Source: Dyadobacter luteus
GTDB lineage: Bacteria > Bacteroidota > Bacteroidia > Cytophagales > Spirosomataceae
Assembly: GCF_003383615.1 (NCBI RefSeq)
Contig: NZ_QNUL01000003.1
Coordinates: forward strand, 248,001 to 312,000
Length of the DNA stretch: 64,000 nucleotides
Direction: 5' to 3'
The notes beneath the pieces are model-generated. The model did not search any database, was not told where the DNA came from, and worked only from the letters and a program-made list of their open reading frames with translations. Shown here piece by piece: positions 27,237 through 36,366 of this stretch (within the stretch, counting starts at the first letter, position 1; each line of letters begins with the position of its first letter). The translations under genes were made by a program, and so were the position numbers.

Positions 27237-28487
27237 ATGCGAAACTTAATCATAATAATCCTACTTACCTGCAGCTTTTACCCTGCTGTAAGTCAACCTG
27301 GCCTCACGCTGCAGCAAGCACTGCAAACTGCCAGAGAAAACAACCCGTTCCTGAAGTCTCAGGCTCTGAATGTTGCTATGTCGCAGGCGGATATCGTTAC
27401 AGCCGGGCTCCGCCCCAACCCTGTCCTGAATAACCAGAGTCTTGCTCAGGTTCGCCCTTCTCATTACGAGCCGGGCACGCATCTGATGAGCGGCAAGAAC
27501 CAGCAGATATGGTGGCAGCTTACAAAGACATTCCAAACCACTGCTCAACGCAGCAACAAGATCGAATTCGCCAACAAAAATGCGGAGTTGTCGCAAAAGA
27601 TGCTGCAGGAAACTGAGCGAAATCTGTTGCAGGATGTGGCTCTAAAATGGCTGGACGTATGGACCCTGCGCAAACAACTCGATCTGTTGCAACTCGCTCA
27701 AAATAACACGGATAGTTTGATCACCATCAATAAGGTGAGGTTAAAAAACGAAGTGATTGCGCAAACCGATCTGGTACGCACGCAGCTTCTTGCCGGACAA
27801 TACAAAATGGAAATGAAGTCTGCAGAACAGGATTACAAAAATGAGCTGATCAATCTGCAGATACTTCTGGGCGAAAAAAAAGAAGTGGCCATTGATACAT
27901 CCGACCGTTTCGATTTGTTCGCGGGAAAATCATTGGGTATAGATTCTCTCTTAATGAAGTCTGACGACCGGGCAGATTTGCAGGCGCTCAAAACGGCAGT
28001 TCAGACAGCGGATGCCAATATCAAGCTACAAAAGTCACTGGCTGTGCCGCAACCTGAACTCGGCGTTATTTATAACCCGCAAAACACGATTCCCTATCTC
28101 GGCGTATTCGCAACCATAGATCTGCCTGTTTTTTCCAGAAATCAGGGCGAAATTCAAAAATCCAGAATTGTCAAAAGTCAGACAGAACAGGAATTTGCCG
28201 CACGACGAAATGTGGCTGATTCTGAAATTGTAACAGCGCAAAGATCCTATCAGATCAACAAAGAGAATCTGGAAAACTTTAACACGCTCCTCAGCCAGGC
28301 GCAGCAGATTTTGACGAGCGTCAGCTACTCTTATTTAAGGGGCGGAACCACCATTGTGGACTTACTGGAAGCCCATCGCAGCTGGCTGGAAACCCGTCAG
28401 AACTATTACAGAACATTGCAGCAGTACCGCGAAAGCTATGTGAAGCTGCTTTATGTATCAGGTGCCATTAATCAACTTGCAAATTAA
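27237..28487 (+). CDS. TolC-family outer-membrane efflux protein
   Basis: 416 residues. The signal peptide MRNLIIIILLTCSFYPAVSQ supports the start at 27237; in-frame ATGs at 27210, 27228 and 27231 only extend it. The protein begins LTLQQALQTARENNPFLKSQ, the standard OEP opening, and repeats the long helical pattern typical of CusC/CzcC (DVALKWLDVWTLRKQLDLLQ; QIL...YSYLRGGTTIVDLLEAHRSW). It forms the trimeric channel through the outer membrane for the adaptor and RND permease encoded next. It ends one base before the adaptor start. Note that the other RND pump in this window carries its TolC part as a fusion. Confidence 0.92.
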   Translation: MRNLIIIILLTCSFYPAVSQPGLTLQQALQTARENNPFLKSQALNVAMSQADIVTAGLRPNPVLNNQSLAQVRPSHYEPGTHLMSGKNQQIWWQLTKTFQTTAQRSNKIEFANKNAELSQKMLQETERNLLQDVALKWLDVWTLRKQLDLLQLAQNNTDSLITINKVRLKNEVIAQTDLVRTQLLAGQYKMEMKSAEQDYKNELINLQILLGEKKEVAIDTSDRFDLFAGKSLGIDSLLMKSDDRADLQALKTAVQTADANIKLQKSLAVPQPELGVIYNPQNTIPYLGVFATIDLPVFSRNQGEIQKSRIVKSQTEQEFAARRNVADSEIVTAQRSYQINKENLENFNTLLSQAQQILTSVSYSYLRGGTTIVDLLEAHRSWLETRQNYYRTLQQYRESYVKLLYVSGAINQLAN

Positions 28488-28488
28488 A

Positions 28489-29541
28489 ATGATCAAAAAC
28501 CTTCTTCCGTATAGTCTTCTGCTGATCGGGCTGCTTACCAGCTGTGGCAAAAAAGAAGAAACCGGAAAACCTCAGCAGGAGGAAACGCCGGTTACCAGTC
28601 AGAATGGTGCAAAAATCGTTTTCCCGGACCAGAAAATGATTGCATTTTTCACAACAGAAACGGCAGGAAATTCCATGCAATCTGCACGTTTCAGTGCTCC
28701 TGCAAAGGTGGCGGCCACTGTCGCGAAATCCGGTGAAGGTGCTCAGCAAAACATCATATTGTTTGAAGATCCGTCTTTATCCTTCAACTATACTGAACTG
28801 TTGACCCATCAGCAAAAAATCAAACAATTGCAGGGAATTCTGGCACAAAAAGACGCCGTAATTGCCCGCAAAAAAGTAGAAGTTGCCCGTTTCGACGATC
28901 TGTTTAAAAACGGGGCAGGTACAGGCAAGGATGTAGCGAATGCACAAATTGAACTGCTTTCGGCACAGACAGATGCATCTGTAGCTGCTAATGACCTGGC
29001 GGCAGAACGTACAGCCATTATCGAACATGAGACCCGCCTGAAAGCAGCCGGATTCAACCCGGCAGCATTAAGACAAGCTCCTGTTGCCAAAGCTTTTGTG
29101 ATTTGTGAAGTACCTGAAAGTCAGCTCAACAACATCAAAGAAGGCGCGGCTTGCACACTCAGTTTCAATGCATTTCCCAATCAAACCTTTGAAGGCAAAA
29201 TTGACGATGTGGCAGATCTGATCGACCAGAATTCGCAAATGGTGAAAGTCCGGATTACGGTTGACAACAGCAGCGGGCATTTCAAAGCGGGTATGTTTGC
29301 CACTGTTGCCATGGGGATAAGCCAGGGGAACACCCTCAGTATCGACAAAAATGCGCTGGTTACCGTGCAGGGGAAAAGTTATGTTTTTGTCAGAAACGGA
29401 GCGGACACCTTCATCAGAAAAACAGTGGAATTGGGCAGAATGACCGACGACAGATTCATCGTATACCAGGGCATACAGGCCGGTGATTCCGTAGCAGTGA
29501 AAGGGGTAATGCAGCTGAAAGGCTTATCATTTGGCTACTGA
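28489..29541 (+). CDS. RND efflux periplasmic adaptor (membrane fusion) lipoprotein
   Basis: 350 residues from the ATG at 28489. The lipobox LLIGLLTSCGKKEE predicts an inner-membrane lipoprotein. The adaptor layout is present: a beta/lipoyl region, a coiled-coil hairpin about 90-190 (LTHQQKIKQLQGILAQKDAV and GKDVANAQIELLSAQTDAS), and a beta-barrel with CTLSFNAFPNQTFEGKIDDV. The final domain ends GDSVAVKGVMQLKGL. This is CusB/CzcB-like. The upstream in-frame ATG at 28453 lies inside the TolC gene. It links the RND permease to TolC. No N-terminal Met-rich copper motif was seen. Confidence 0.92.
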   Translation: MIKNLLPYSLLLIGLLTSCGKKEETGKPQQEETPVTSQNGAKIVFPDQKMIAFFTTETAGNSMQSARFSAPAKVAATVAKSGEGAQQNIILFEDPSLSFNYTELLTHQQKIKQLQGILAQKDAVIARKKVEVARFDDLFKNGAGTGKDVANAQIELLSAQTDASVAANDLAAERTAIIEHETRLKAAGFNPAALRQAPVAKAFVICEVPESQLNNIKEGAACTLSFNAFPNQTFEGKIDDVADLIDQNSQMVKVRITVDNSSGHFKAGMFATVAMGISQGNTLSIDKNALVTVQGKSYVFVRNGADTFIRKTVELGRMTDDRFIVYQGIQAGDSVAVKGVMQLKGLSFGY

Positions 29542-29580
29542 TCTGAGGCCTTACTATTTCTCACCATTAAGAAATAAACC

Positions 29581-29880
29581 ATGCTAAAAGCACAAATATA
29601 TATCGACATGGACGAGTTGATGCAAGACAAACCCTTGTATGAATTCATTCTCGAATTCCTGATTGATCGTAAAATCAAGGGAGCGACATTATTCCGCGGT
29701 CGGTTGGGTTACGGTGAAGGCCGTTACCTCAACCGCCCCAACGAACTCTTCAGCTTTGATCAGACACCCACGATGATCACTTTCATAGATGAAGAGAACA
29801 AAGTGCGCAACACCCTCACAGAGCTCCGCAAAACTGTTAACAGCGGATTTATTATTACCCAACAAGTTGAAATCTGGTAA
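29581..29880 (+). CDS. DUF190 PII-like protein
   Basis: 99 residues. The sequence (AQIYIDMDELMQDKPLYEFI, GATLFRGRLGYGE, PTMITFIDEENKV) matches DUF190, a small family with the ferredoxin-like fold of PII signalling proteins. The Gly-rich loop RGRLGYGEGRY stands where PII proteins carry ligand-contacting loops. It lies between the adaptor and the RND permease, three bases ahead of the permease ATG. A regulatory role on transport is therefore inferred: PII-like proteins bind nucleotides and gate membrane transporters. No experimental function is known to me for this subgroup. Confidence 0.88.
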   Translation: MLKAQIYIDMDELMQDKPLYEFILEFLIDRKIKGATLFRGRLGYGEGRYLNRPNELFSFDQTPTMITFIDEENKVRNTLTELRKTVNSGFIITQQVEIW

Positions 29881-29883
29881 GCA

Positions 29884-32800
29884 ATGATCAAGAACTTGCT
29901 CCTGTTTAGTTTAAGAAACCGATGGGTTGTGATAGCAGCCAGCGTCGTGATTATGGCAATCGGTTACTGGTGTTTTATTAATTTAAAAATTGAGGCCTAC
30001 CCGGACATTGCCGATACGAACGTCATCGTGGTAGCCCAATACAAAGGGCGTGCTGCCGAAGAAGTCGAGCAGCAGGTAACAGTCCCTATTGAGCGTGCTT
30101 TGCAGAATACACCCAACGTACTGGATCGTCGGAGCCGTACGATCTTTGGTCTGTCTGTGGTGCAACTTACTTTCAAGGATGGTACAAACGATTATTTCGC
30201 ACGACAACAGGTCACCGAAAGACTCGCATCTGCTGAGCTTCCCGAAGGTGTATTGCCTGAGCTGGCGCCGCTGAGTACGGCGGTAGGTGAGATTTTCCGT
30301 TATGTGGTGGAAGCTCCTGCTACTTATAGTCAGACACAACTGCGCGATCTGCAGGACTGGGTGATTAAACCGGCATTATTACAGGTTCCGGGAATTGCCG
30401 ACGTGGTTACCTTTGGCGGGCCGCTGAAACAATTCCATATCATCACCTCACCCGAGGCATTGCGTAAATACAATCTGACACTACAGAATGTGATGGATGC
30501 TGTCAATGCCAATAACCAGAACACAGGTGGGGATATAATTTCGGTAGGCGGACAGGGGTTTGCAGTCCGTAGTTTGGGTGCGCTCAAAACAGAAGACGAT
30601 ATCAAAAATATCCTTCTCAAATCTCAGAATGGCAACAGTGTATTTATTGGCGATCTGGCCAGTGTGGAAATTGCTCCGCCACCACCCAGTGGCGTGCTGG
30701 GCTATACGGTTACCAAAGACAGTGTGAATGTCAACAGCGGTGTTGAAGGGATTATTCTGCTAAGACGGTATGAGAACCCCAGCGAGGTTTTGAAATTGCT
30801 GAAAGAAAAAATGGCGGATGTGCAAAGCAGCGAGCTACCGGAAGGTGTACATCTGAGACCATTGTACGATCGGAGTTTCTTGATTGATCACTCACTTGAA
30901 ACAGTGGCGCACACCCTGTTCGAAGGTGTATCCATCGTAGTGATTTTACTGATCTTCTTTTTAGGAAGCGTTCGCAGTGCGATTGTGGTTGCGCTCACTA
31001 TTCCATTCTCGTTGCTGTTTGCATTTATACTGATGCGCCTGACCGGAATTCCGGCGAACCTGCTCTCACTGGGAGCCATAGATTTCGGGATTATTGTGGA
31101 CGGGGCTTGTGTGATGGCAGAACATCTGACGAGAAAATACCGCATGGCTTCGCCAGAAGAAAAAAAACAGGGTATTACCAAAATCACGCTTTTGGCAGCG
31201 CAGGAAGTGGGTCGGGAAATTTTCTTCTCCGTAACCATCATTATCCTGGCCTATATGCCAATCCTGCTAATGACCAGGGTAGAAGGAAAACTCTTCTCCC
31301 CCATGGCATTGACTCTGGCTTTCGCAGTAATCGGCTCCATGCTTGCAGCGCTGACATTTATACCTGTGCTGATTTCATTCGCCTATAATAAACAGCTTTC
31401 AGATCCTGAAAAACCATTTAAAGAACATAAAAATCTGATACTGGATTTTCTTTCAAAAGTATATGGCAGGACACTCAGATATCTTTTAATTCAATACAAA
31501 AAAGCGGTAATCATTGGCTTTGCTGTAGTTGCGTTACTAGTTTTGATGGGGACAAGATTGGGAACAGAATTCCTACCCTCACTCGACGAAGGTTCTATAT
31601 TTTTGAGAGGAAACTTTGCAGCTGGTATCACCATTCAGGAAAATGCCTCCTACGCTCCGAAAATCAGGAGTATCATCGCCAAATACCCGCAAATCGCCTA
31701 CGTGATCACCCAAACGGGACGTAACGACGATGGAACAGACCCATTCCCTGCCAACCGGAATGAAATTCTGGTTGGACTGAAAGATTATGACCAATGGAGC
31801 AAAACGATCTCAAAAAAAGAACTGGTAGCATTGATCAAAGCAGATCTTCAGAAACAGCTCCCTTCAGTTACCTTCTCTTCGGGGCAACCCATTATTGATC
31901 AGGTGATGGAAATTGTGACAGGAAGTGCGGCAGACCTGGCGGTTTCGATTGTCGGTGATGATCTTACGATGATGCGCCAGAAAGCAGATAGCATCGCCGC
32001 GATTGCAAGGCAAATGCCCGGAGCTGAGAATGTCAACATTGAACAGGAAGGACCACAGGATCAGCTTGCGATTAATATTGACCGCAAGGCCGCAGCTCGG
32101 TTTGGTATCAATGTAGGAGATATTCAAAGTCTGGTTGAAGCGGCGATTGGAGGAAAAACGATTTCGACCTTATACGATGGAACCAAGCGCTACGATGTGC
32201 TTGTACGCTTCATGCCCGAATACAGAAACTCTATCGACGCCATTAAAAATATACAGGTGCAGTCGCTAAGCGGAGCACTGATTCCAATGGATCAGCTGGC
32301 AGACATTCATTTTGTGCAGGGTCAGACCAACATTTATCGCTACGGAAGCAAACGTATGGTAACAGTCAGAACCAACATCCACGGCCGCGATCAGGGTGGT
32401 TTTGTGAAAGAGCTGAAAGATAAACTGGATGCAAAAATCAAACTACCGAAAGGGTACAATATCGTATTTGGCGGACAGTATGAAAACCTGCAACGGGCAG
32501 GAAAGCAACTGGCATTTACCATTCCGCTTACTATCGTGCTGGTATTCCTGTTTCTGTTTATGTTGTTCAAAAACCTGCGTCACACGATGGTAACAATGAG
32601 CTGTATCCTGTTCGCTTTGGGTGGAGGTATTGTCGCGCTGTTGTTGAGGGGATACTATTTCAATGTGTCGGCAGGTGTAGGGTTTGTGAGTATTTTCGGG
32701 ATCTCGGTGATGGCTGGTGTATTACTTGTCTCGGCGATCAACAGAGCTGTTGAAGCCAATCAGGAAGATCCGGAAGGCAGTGTTCTTTTTGCTTCTACTG

Positions 32801-33000
32801 ATCAGCTGCGTGCACTTTTATCGATTCTTGTCGTAGCCATTGTGGGGTTAGTTCCAGCTGCCATTTCTTCAGGAATCGGTTCGGACGTACAGCGTCCGCT
32901 GGCTACTGTGATTATCGGTGGGCTAACCAGCACACTTCTGTTTGCACCTGTTCTTATTCCACCGCTCTATTTGTGGATTACCAAAAGTGGCAAAAAGTAA
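29884..33000 (+). CDS. Heavy-metal efflux RND permease (CzcA/CusA family)
   Basis: 1038 residues, the full family length. It has twelve membrane helices with two large periplasmic loops, beginning MIKNLLLFSLRNRWVVIAAS and LKIEAYPDIADTNVIVV, the heavy-metal RND opening. Helix 4 carries DFGIIVDGACVMAEHL with the proton-relay residues Asp, Asp and Glu. It exports cytoplasmic or periplasmic metal through the adaptor and TolC proteins encoded upstream. Cu/Ag versus Zn/Co/Cd was not decided, since methionine-pair and Asp/His positions need an alignment. A terminator follows at 33023-33072. Confidence 0.95.
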   Translation: MIKNLLLFSLRNRWVVIAASVVIMAIGYWCFINLKIEAYPDIADTNVIVVAQYKGRAAEEVEQQVTVPIERALQNTPNVLDRRSRTIFGLSVVQLTFKDGTNDYFARQQVTERLASAELPEGVLPELAPLSTAVGEIFRYVVEAPATYSQTQLRDLQDWVIKPALLQVPGIADVVTFGGPLKQFHIITSPEALRKYNLTLQNVMDAVNANNQNTGGDIISVGGQGFAVRSLGALKTEDDIKNILLKSQNGNSVFIGDLASVEIAPPPPSGVLGYTVTKDSVNVNSGVEGIILLRRYENPSEVLKLLKEKMADVQSSELPEGVHLRPLYDRSFLIDHSLETVAHTLFEGVSIVVILLIFFLGSVRSAIVVALTIPFSLLFAFILMRLTGIPANLLSLGAIDFGIIVDGACVMAEHLTRKYRMASPEEKKQGITKITLLAAQEVGREIFFSVTIIILAYMPILLMTRVEGKLFSPMALTLAFAVIGSMLAALTFIPVLISFAYNKQLSDPEKPFKEHKNLILDFLSKVYGRTLRYLLIQYKKAVIIGFAVVALLVLMGTRLGTEFLPSLDEGSIFLRGNFAAGITIQENASYAPKIRSIIAKYPQIAYVITQTGRNDDGTDPFPANRNEILVGLKDYDQWSKTISKKELVALIKADLQKQLPSVTFSSGQPIIDQVMEIVTGSAADLAVSIVGDDLTMMRQKADSIAAIARQMPGAENVNIEQEGPQDQLAINIDRKAAARFGINVGDIQSLVEAAIGGKTISTLYDGTKRYDVLVRFMPEYRNSIDAIKNIQVQSLSGALIPMDQLADIHFVQGQTNIYRYGSKRMVTVRTNIHGRDQGGFVKELKDKLDAKIKLPKGYNIVFGGQYENLQRAGKQLAFTIPLTIVLVFLFLFMLFKNLRHTMVTMSCILFALGGGIVALLLRGYYFNVSAGVGFVSIFGISVMAGVLLVSAINRAVEANQEDPEGSVLFASTDQLRALLSILVVAIVGLVPAAISSGIGSDVQRPLATVIIGGLTSTLLFAPVLIPPLYLWITKSGKK

Positions 33001-33022
33001 ATTTTAAGTTTGCTTAAATCTT

Positions 33023-33072
33023 AGCCTCAAACAACACAAATTCACCCAAACGGATTTATGTCATTTGAGGCT
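33023..33072. terminator. Hairpin terminator between convergent RND and DoxX genes
   Basis: AGCCTCAAA (33023-33031) pairs with TTTGAGGCT (33064-33072), followed by GATTTTTA. The 32-base loop is long, but position and T-run fit a shared terminator of the two convergent transcripts. Confidence 0.6.
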
Positions 33073-33086
33073 GATTTTTAAAATGC

Positions 33087-33497
33087 TCAACGCGAACTAT
33101 ACTGACTGCTAAGTAATAATGCACCTGCGCATCCGACCCAAACGGAATAATCGAAAGTCGACTTAACCCCCAAAGCCACAATCATCGAAAGGCCAAAGAA
33201 GAGAAGTAATGCTGCCGTAAACAGAGCAGTCCATTTCAGTTGGAAACCTATGATTAAAAATAGTCCTAAGATTACCTCAGCAGCGGTGGCAACATAGGCA
33301 CTGGCACGACTCATCCATTCCGGCAAAAAGAATGTGAGCTGACGGGTATAATCCTCGAAGCTTTTCCAATTTCCCCAATTACTAAGTGCTGCAGGCCACA
33401 TTCCCAGACGATCAGCAACTGCCGATAACAATGCCGTAGCCAAAGCCCATCTTAAAAAGAGCAGTTGGTATTGAATATTTTTTTCGTTCCTGTTCAT
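33087..33497 (-). CDS. DoxX-like small membrane protein
   Basis: 136 residues from the ATG at 33497 (MNRNEKNIQYQLLFLRWALA); an ATG 15 codons upstream is less convincing. Four hydrophobic helices are visible (LLFLRWALATALLSAVADRL, AYVATAAEVILGLFLIIG, WTALFTAALLLFFGLSMIVA, VWVGCAGALLLSSQ). Arg in the first helix and the FFLPEW segment agree with the DoxX/MauE group of Bacteroidota. Function is unknown; members associate with redox and disulphide systems. It is the last gene of the iron-uptake series, 85 bp after the Fur-like gene. Confidence 0.7.
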   Translation of the reverse strand: MNRNEKNIQYQLLFLRWALATALLSAVADRLGMWPAALSNWGNWKSFEDYTRQLTFFLPEWMSRASAYVATAAEVILGLFLIIGFQLKWTALFTAALLLFFGLSMIVALGVKSTFDYSVWVGCAGALLLSSQYSSR

Positions 33498-33582
33498 CGT
33501 ACCACTTGGTTTTTTGAACAAAGAAACACAACTGAAAGGCACATTTTCTTAAGCTGGTTTAAGAAAACAAACCCTCCTTGCC

Positions 33583-33858
33583 CTATTTCGGCTTAACCCG
33601 AAACCTGTTCTCGTTCCCAATACTTCCCTTCCCAGCCAGGCATTCCACAAAACCATTGATCGTAAGCCATGTAAGAGACTCATAAATTGCCGCGTAGCTT
33701 ATCTTTACATTGCTGTTGCGTAATGCCAGATACAAATTCCCTGCACATATATACTCCTTTCGTTTTTGAAGGAACTCCGCAACCATCAGCTTCTTCGCAG
33801 GACAACGCACGCCACGTACCTTACAAAATGTTCTTATCTCCGTAGCGATTCTGCTCAT
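33583..33858 (-). CDS. Short Fur-like winged-helix protein
   Basis: 91 residues. The pattern RCPAKKLMVAEFLQKRKEYI ... YLALRNSNVKISYAAIYESL ... NGFVECLAGKG reproduces the Fur family DNA-binding domain, where a conserved start is followed by an iS-x-ATVY-x-L recognition region. The C-terminal metal-binding dimerisation domain (about 60 residues with HHH/Cys motifs) is absent, since the protein stops soon after the wing (RFRVKPK). Its ATG overlaps the stop codon of the upstream receptor gene by 4 bp, so translation is coupled. It may be a local regulator of the receptor cluster that works without its own metal site, or a degenerate relic; the clean frame favours the former. Confidence 0.6.
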   Translation of the reverse strand: MSRIATEIRTFCKVRGVRCPAKKLMVAEFLQKRKEYICAGNLYLALRNSNVKISYAAIYESLTWLTINGFVECLAGKGSIGNENRFRVKPK

Positions 33859-36296
33859 AGCTCACGTTTTACACGGTTTTCAATATCCTCACTACCCGAC
33901 TGTCTCTTCCTTGCCGGCGAAATTTTCTTACCAAAACCATAAGTAAATGAAAGGTTTGCTGCACGGCTGTCGAACCGTACCCGACCGCTGAAATCGAGGT
34001 TGTCAAAACGGGCGCTGTTGCGGCGCTGCCTTCCGGCCAAAAGATCATTCACGGTTAGTTTCAGATTTCCTTTTCCGGCAAACAGCTTTTTCTGTAAACC
34101 CGCCGACATCACAAAAACACTCCTGTTACTGTACACGCCATACACGGTTGGAGATGTGTAATTGAGGCTGTACTCCGCTGATAAGTCCTTCAGAATTTTA
34201 AAACTGTTACTCAGGTTCCCATAAAAACTTACCTGCGCATTGTCCACACCTCTGACGGCTATCTTGTCTCCGCCTATAAAATGGCTTCTGAAGATATTCA
34301 AAAAGCTATTGATCGTCCACCACGGAGCCGGATTCAGATTTGCTGAAACGCTTGCGCCCAAATAGCTTCGGCTTTTCAGATTTTCACGCGTACTGACCGT
34401 CAGGTTCAGGCTATCAACCTGTTGCATGAGCCAGTTGATGGCATCTGCTGTATGGTTGTACTCCAGACTGGTGATGATCACTCCTTTGAAATTGTGGGAG
34501 ATTTCAAACGAATGGCTCAACTGTGGGAGCAAAAAAGGATTTCCTCCGTGGTACTGATAAGGATCCCTGTAAATGCGGAACGGGTTCAGATCATTATAAT
34601 CAGGCCGACCGATACGGCGGCTGTAGGAGAGCTGAAAACTGTTATCATCACTGAGCTGATAGGTTGTAAATAAGCTCGGAAAAAGTTTCAGGTAACTCCG
34701 CTTCACCAGCGAATCTGTCGTAACCTGATGTCCCTCAGTCTGTGTATATTCCAGTCGTAAACCGGCCATGACGCTCAATTTGCCCCACTCATTGCTGTAA
34801 TTCAGATAACCGGCCTGGATTTGTTCTTTGTATATAAAATGATTGGTCGTCCCTGCATCTTTTACCCACGCATTGCCGCTCAATGTATCATATTTCAGGT
34901 TGTTATCCACCTGCACGAAGCTGCCTTTCCAGCCTGTTTCCAATTTCGACTTTCCATTCAAAGGATGCACATAATCCACTTTGCCTACATACACATCCGT
35001 ATACGAGGGTATAATGCCATTTCGTCCCGACAAAGGCCGCGAGTTTTCTCCGAAGGCATCAAAATAGCGCGTTTCCATTCTTTGGTTTGCATCGAAACTG
35101 TTAGTGGAGTAATTGACATCTGCCGACAGTTCCCTGCCCTGATCATTGAACTTGTGTGTATAGTTCAGATTATAAGACAAACTGTTCCATTTCGAACCAT
35201 CAACGCTTTTTGTCTGTGCATCAATAATAGTATTTCCGGTAGCAAAGTCAACTAACTTATTGCTGGTCAACAGATCATTATCGCTGCTTCCCACATTTCC
35301 ATCCACCATAATACCAATAATATCTCTGCTACTTATTTGATAATCAGCACCGATTTTGAAGTTATGCGACAATGGATTGATCGTCGCTTCGGTACGCTGG
35401 TCGGAGTAGCGGTTAACAACACCTTCGTTCCTGAACCGGCGCATATCTTCCCGGAATTCAATTTCAGTGCGCTGACTATGGTTGTAGGTCGAAAACAGGT
35501 TCCATTTATCCTTTCGAAAATTTAACGAAATACCAGCGCCGTAACGCCCGGCTCTGCCTCGTGCCGCATTCAGACTGATGTTTCCGTTCAATCCCGAATC
35601 TTTATTTTCTTTCATCACGATATTGAGCATACCCGAATTCCCCGCTGCATCATACTTGGACGATGGGTTGGTGATCACCTCAATTTTAGAAATCGTACCT
35701 GATGGCGTCGCTTTGAGCAAAGTCGCCAGTTCACTCTGACTCAGATAGCTCAATCTGCCATTCAGCATCACTTTCACACCTTCTTTTCCTTTCAGTGCAA
35801 TGTTTCCGTCCTGGTCCACCGTAACGCCCGGAGCTTTTTCCAACAATTCCAAAGCTGTATTTCCTTCTGAGAAAATGTTGTTTTCTACATTAAAAACAAT
35901 ACGGTCTTGCTTCATTTCCACGAGCGATTTCTGTCCTGTGATTGTCACTTCCTGCAAATCATTCGCAGCAGTTTCCATCACACAAACCCCAATGGATGAA
36001 ATACCCGCACCGGTCTTGATTGATTTGGATCGAAAATTTTGATAACCTATTGAACTTGCAGTCAGATAATAGCTCCCCACTTTAATGTTTTTGAATTCAA
36101 ATACACCATCCACGTCACTCAGCCCCGCCTGAACCAAACTGCTGTCTGCTGATAAAAAAACAGCCACGGTCGCAAATTCAACAGGTTTCCCTTCCTTATT
36201 GTTGAGTTTACCTCTAATCGTTGACTGCGCGCAAACGAACCCGGTTGCGCAACAAAAAAGACATAACAAAGTGAGTAAAAAGCGTGAAGCCTTCAT
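33855..36296 (-). CDS. TonB-type outer-membrane barrel receptor (OMP_b-brl_3 type)
   Basis: 813 residues with a signal peptide (LLTLLCLFCCATGFVCAQ). There is an N-terminal carboxypeptidase-D-like domain (IRGKLNNKEGKPVEFATVAV), a plug (EKAPGVTVDQDGNIALKG, VMLNGRLSYLS), then a barrel that ends in an NLSFTYGFGKKI region and a charged tail (SARKRQSGSEDIENRVKREL). This is the outer-membrane beta-barrel family common in Bacteroidota and different from the siderophore receptor class. The ligand is unknown. It lies 70 bp after a PepSY gene and overlaps the Fur-like gene by 4 bp, so it is part of the iron-uptake series controlled by the upstream sigma factor. Confidence 0.88.
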   Translation of the reverse strand: MKASRFLLTLLCLFCCATGFVCAQSTIRGKLNNKEGKPVEFATVAVFLSADSSLVQAGLSDVDGVFEFKNIKVGSYYLTASSIGYQNFRSKSIKTGAGISSIGVCVMETAANDLQEVTITGQKSLVEMKQDRIVFNVENNIFSEGNTALELLEKAPGVTVDQDGNIALKGKEGVKVMLNGRLSYLSQSELATLLKATPSGTISKIEVITNPSSKYDAAGNSGMLNIVMKENKDSGLNGNISLNAARGRAGRYGAGISLNFRKDKWNLFSTYNHSQRTEIEFREDMRRFRNEGVVNRYSDQRTEATINPLSHNFKIGADYQISSRDIIGIMVDGNVGSSDNDLLTSNKLVDFATGNTIIDAQTKSVDGSKWNSLSYNLNYTHKFNDQGRELSADVNYSTNSFDANQRMETRYFDAFGENSRPLSGRNGIIPSYTDVYVGKVDYVHPLNGKSKLETGWKGSFVQVDNNLKYDTLSGNAWVKDAGTTNHFIYKEQIQAGYLNYSNEWGKLSVMAGLRLEYTQTEGHQVTTDSLVKRSYLKLFPSLFTTYQLSDDNSFQLSYSRRIGRPDYNDLNPFRIYRDPYQYHGGNPFLLPQLSHSFEISHNFKGVIITSLEYNHTADAINWLMQQVDSLNLTVSTRENLKSRSYLGASVSANLNPAPWWTINSFLNIFRSHFIGGDKIAVRGVDNAQVSFYGNLSNSFKILKDLSAEYSLNYTSPTVYGVYSNRSVFVMSAGLQKKLFAGKGNLKLTVNDLLAGRQRRNSARFDNLDFSGRVRFDSRAANLSFTYGFGKKISPARKRQSGSEDIENRVKREL

Positions 36297-36366
36297 GTTG
36301 ATGAGTAGCTAAAATTTGAATCAGGATGAACTGATTTTATGATGAGATAAGCAGTTGACAGGAACG

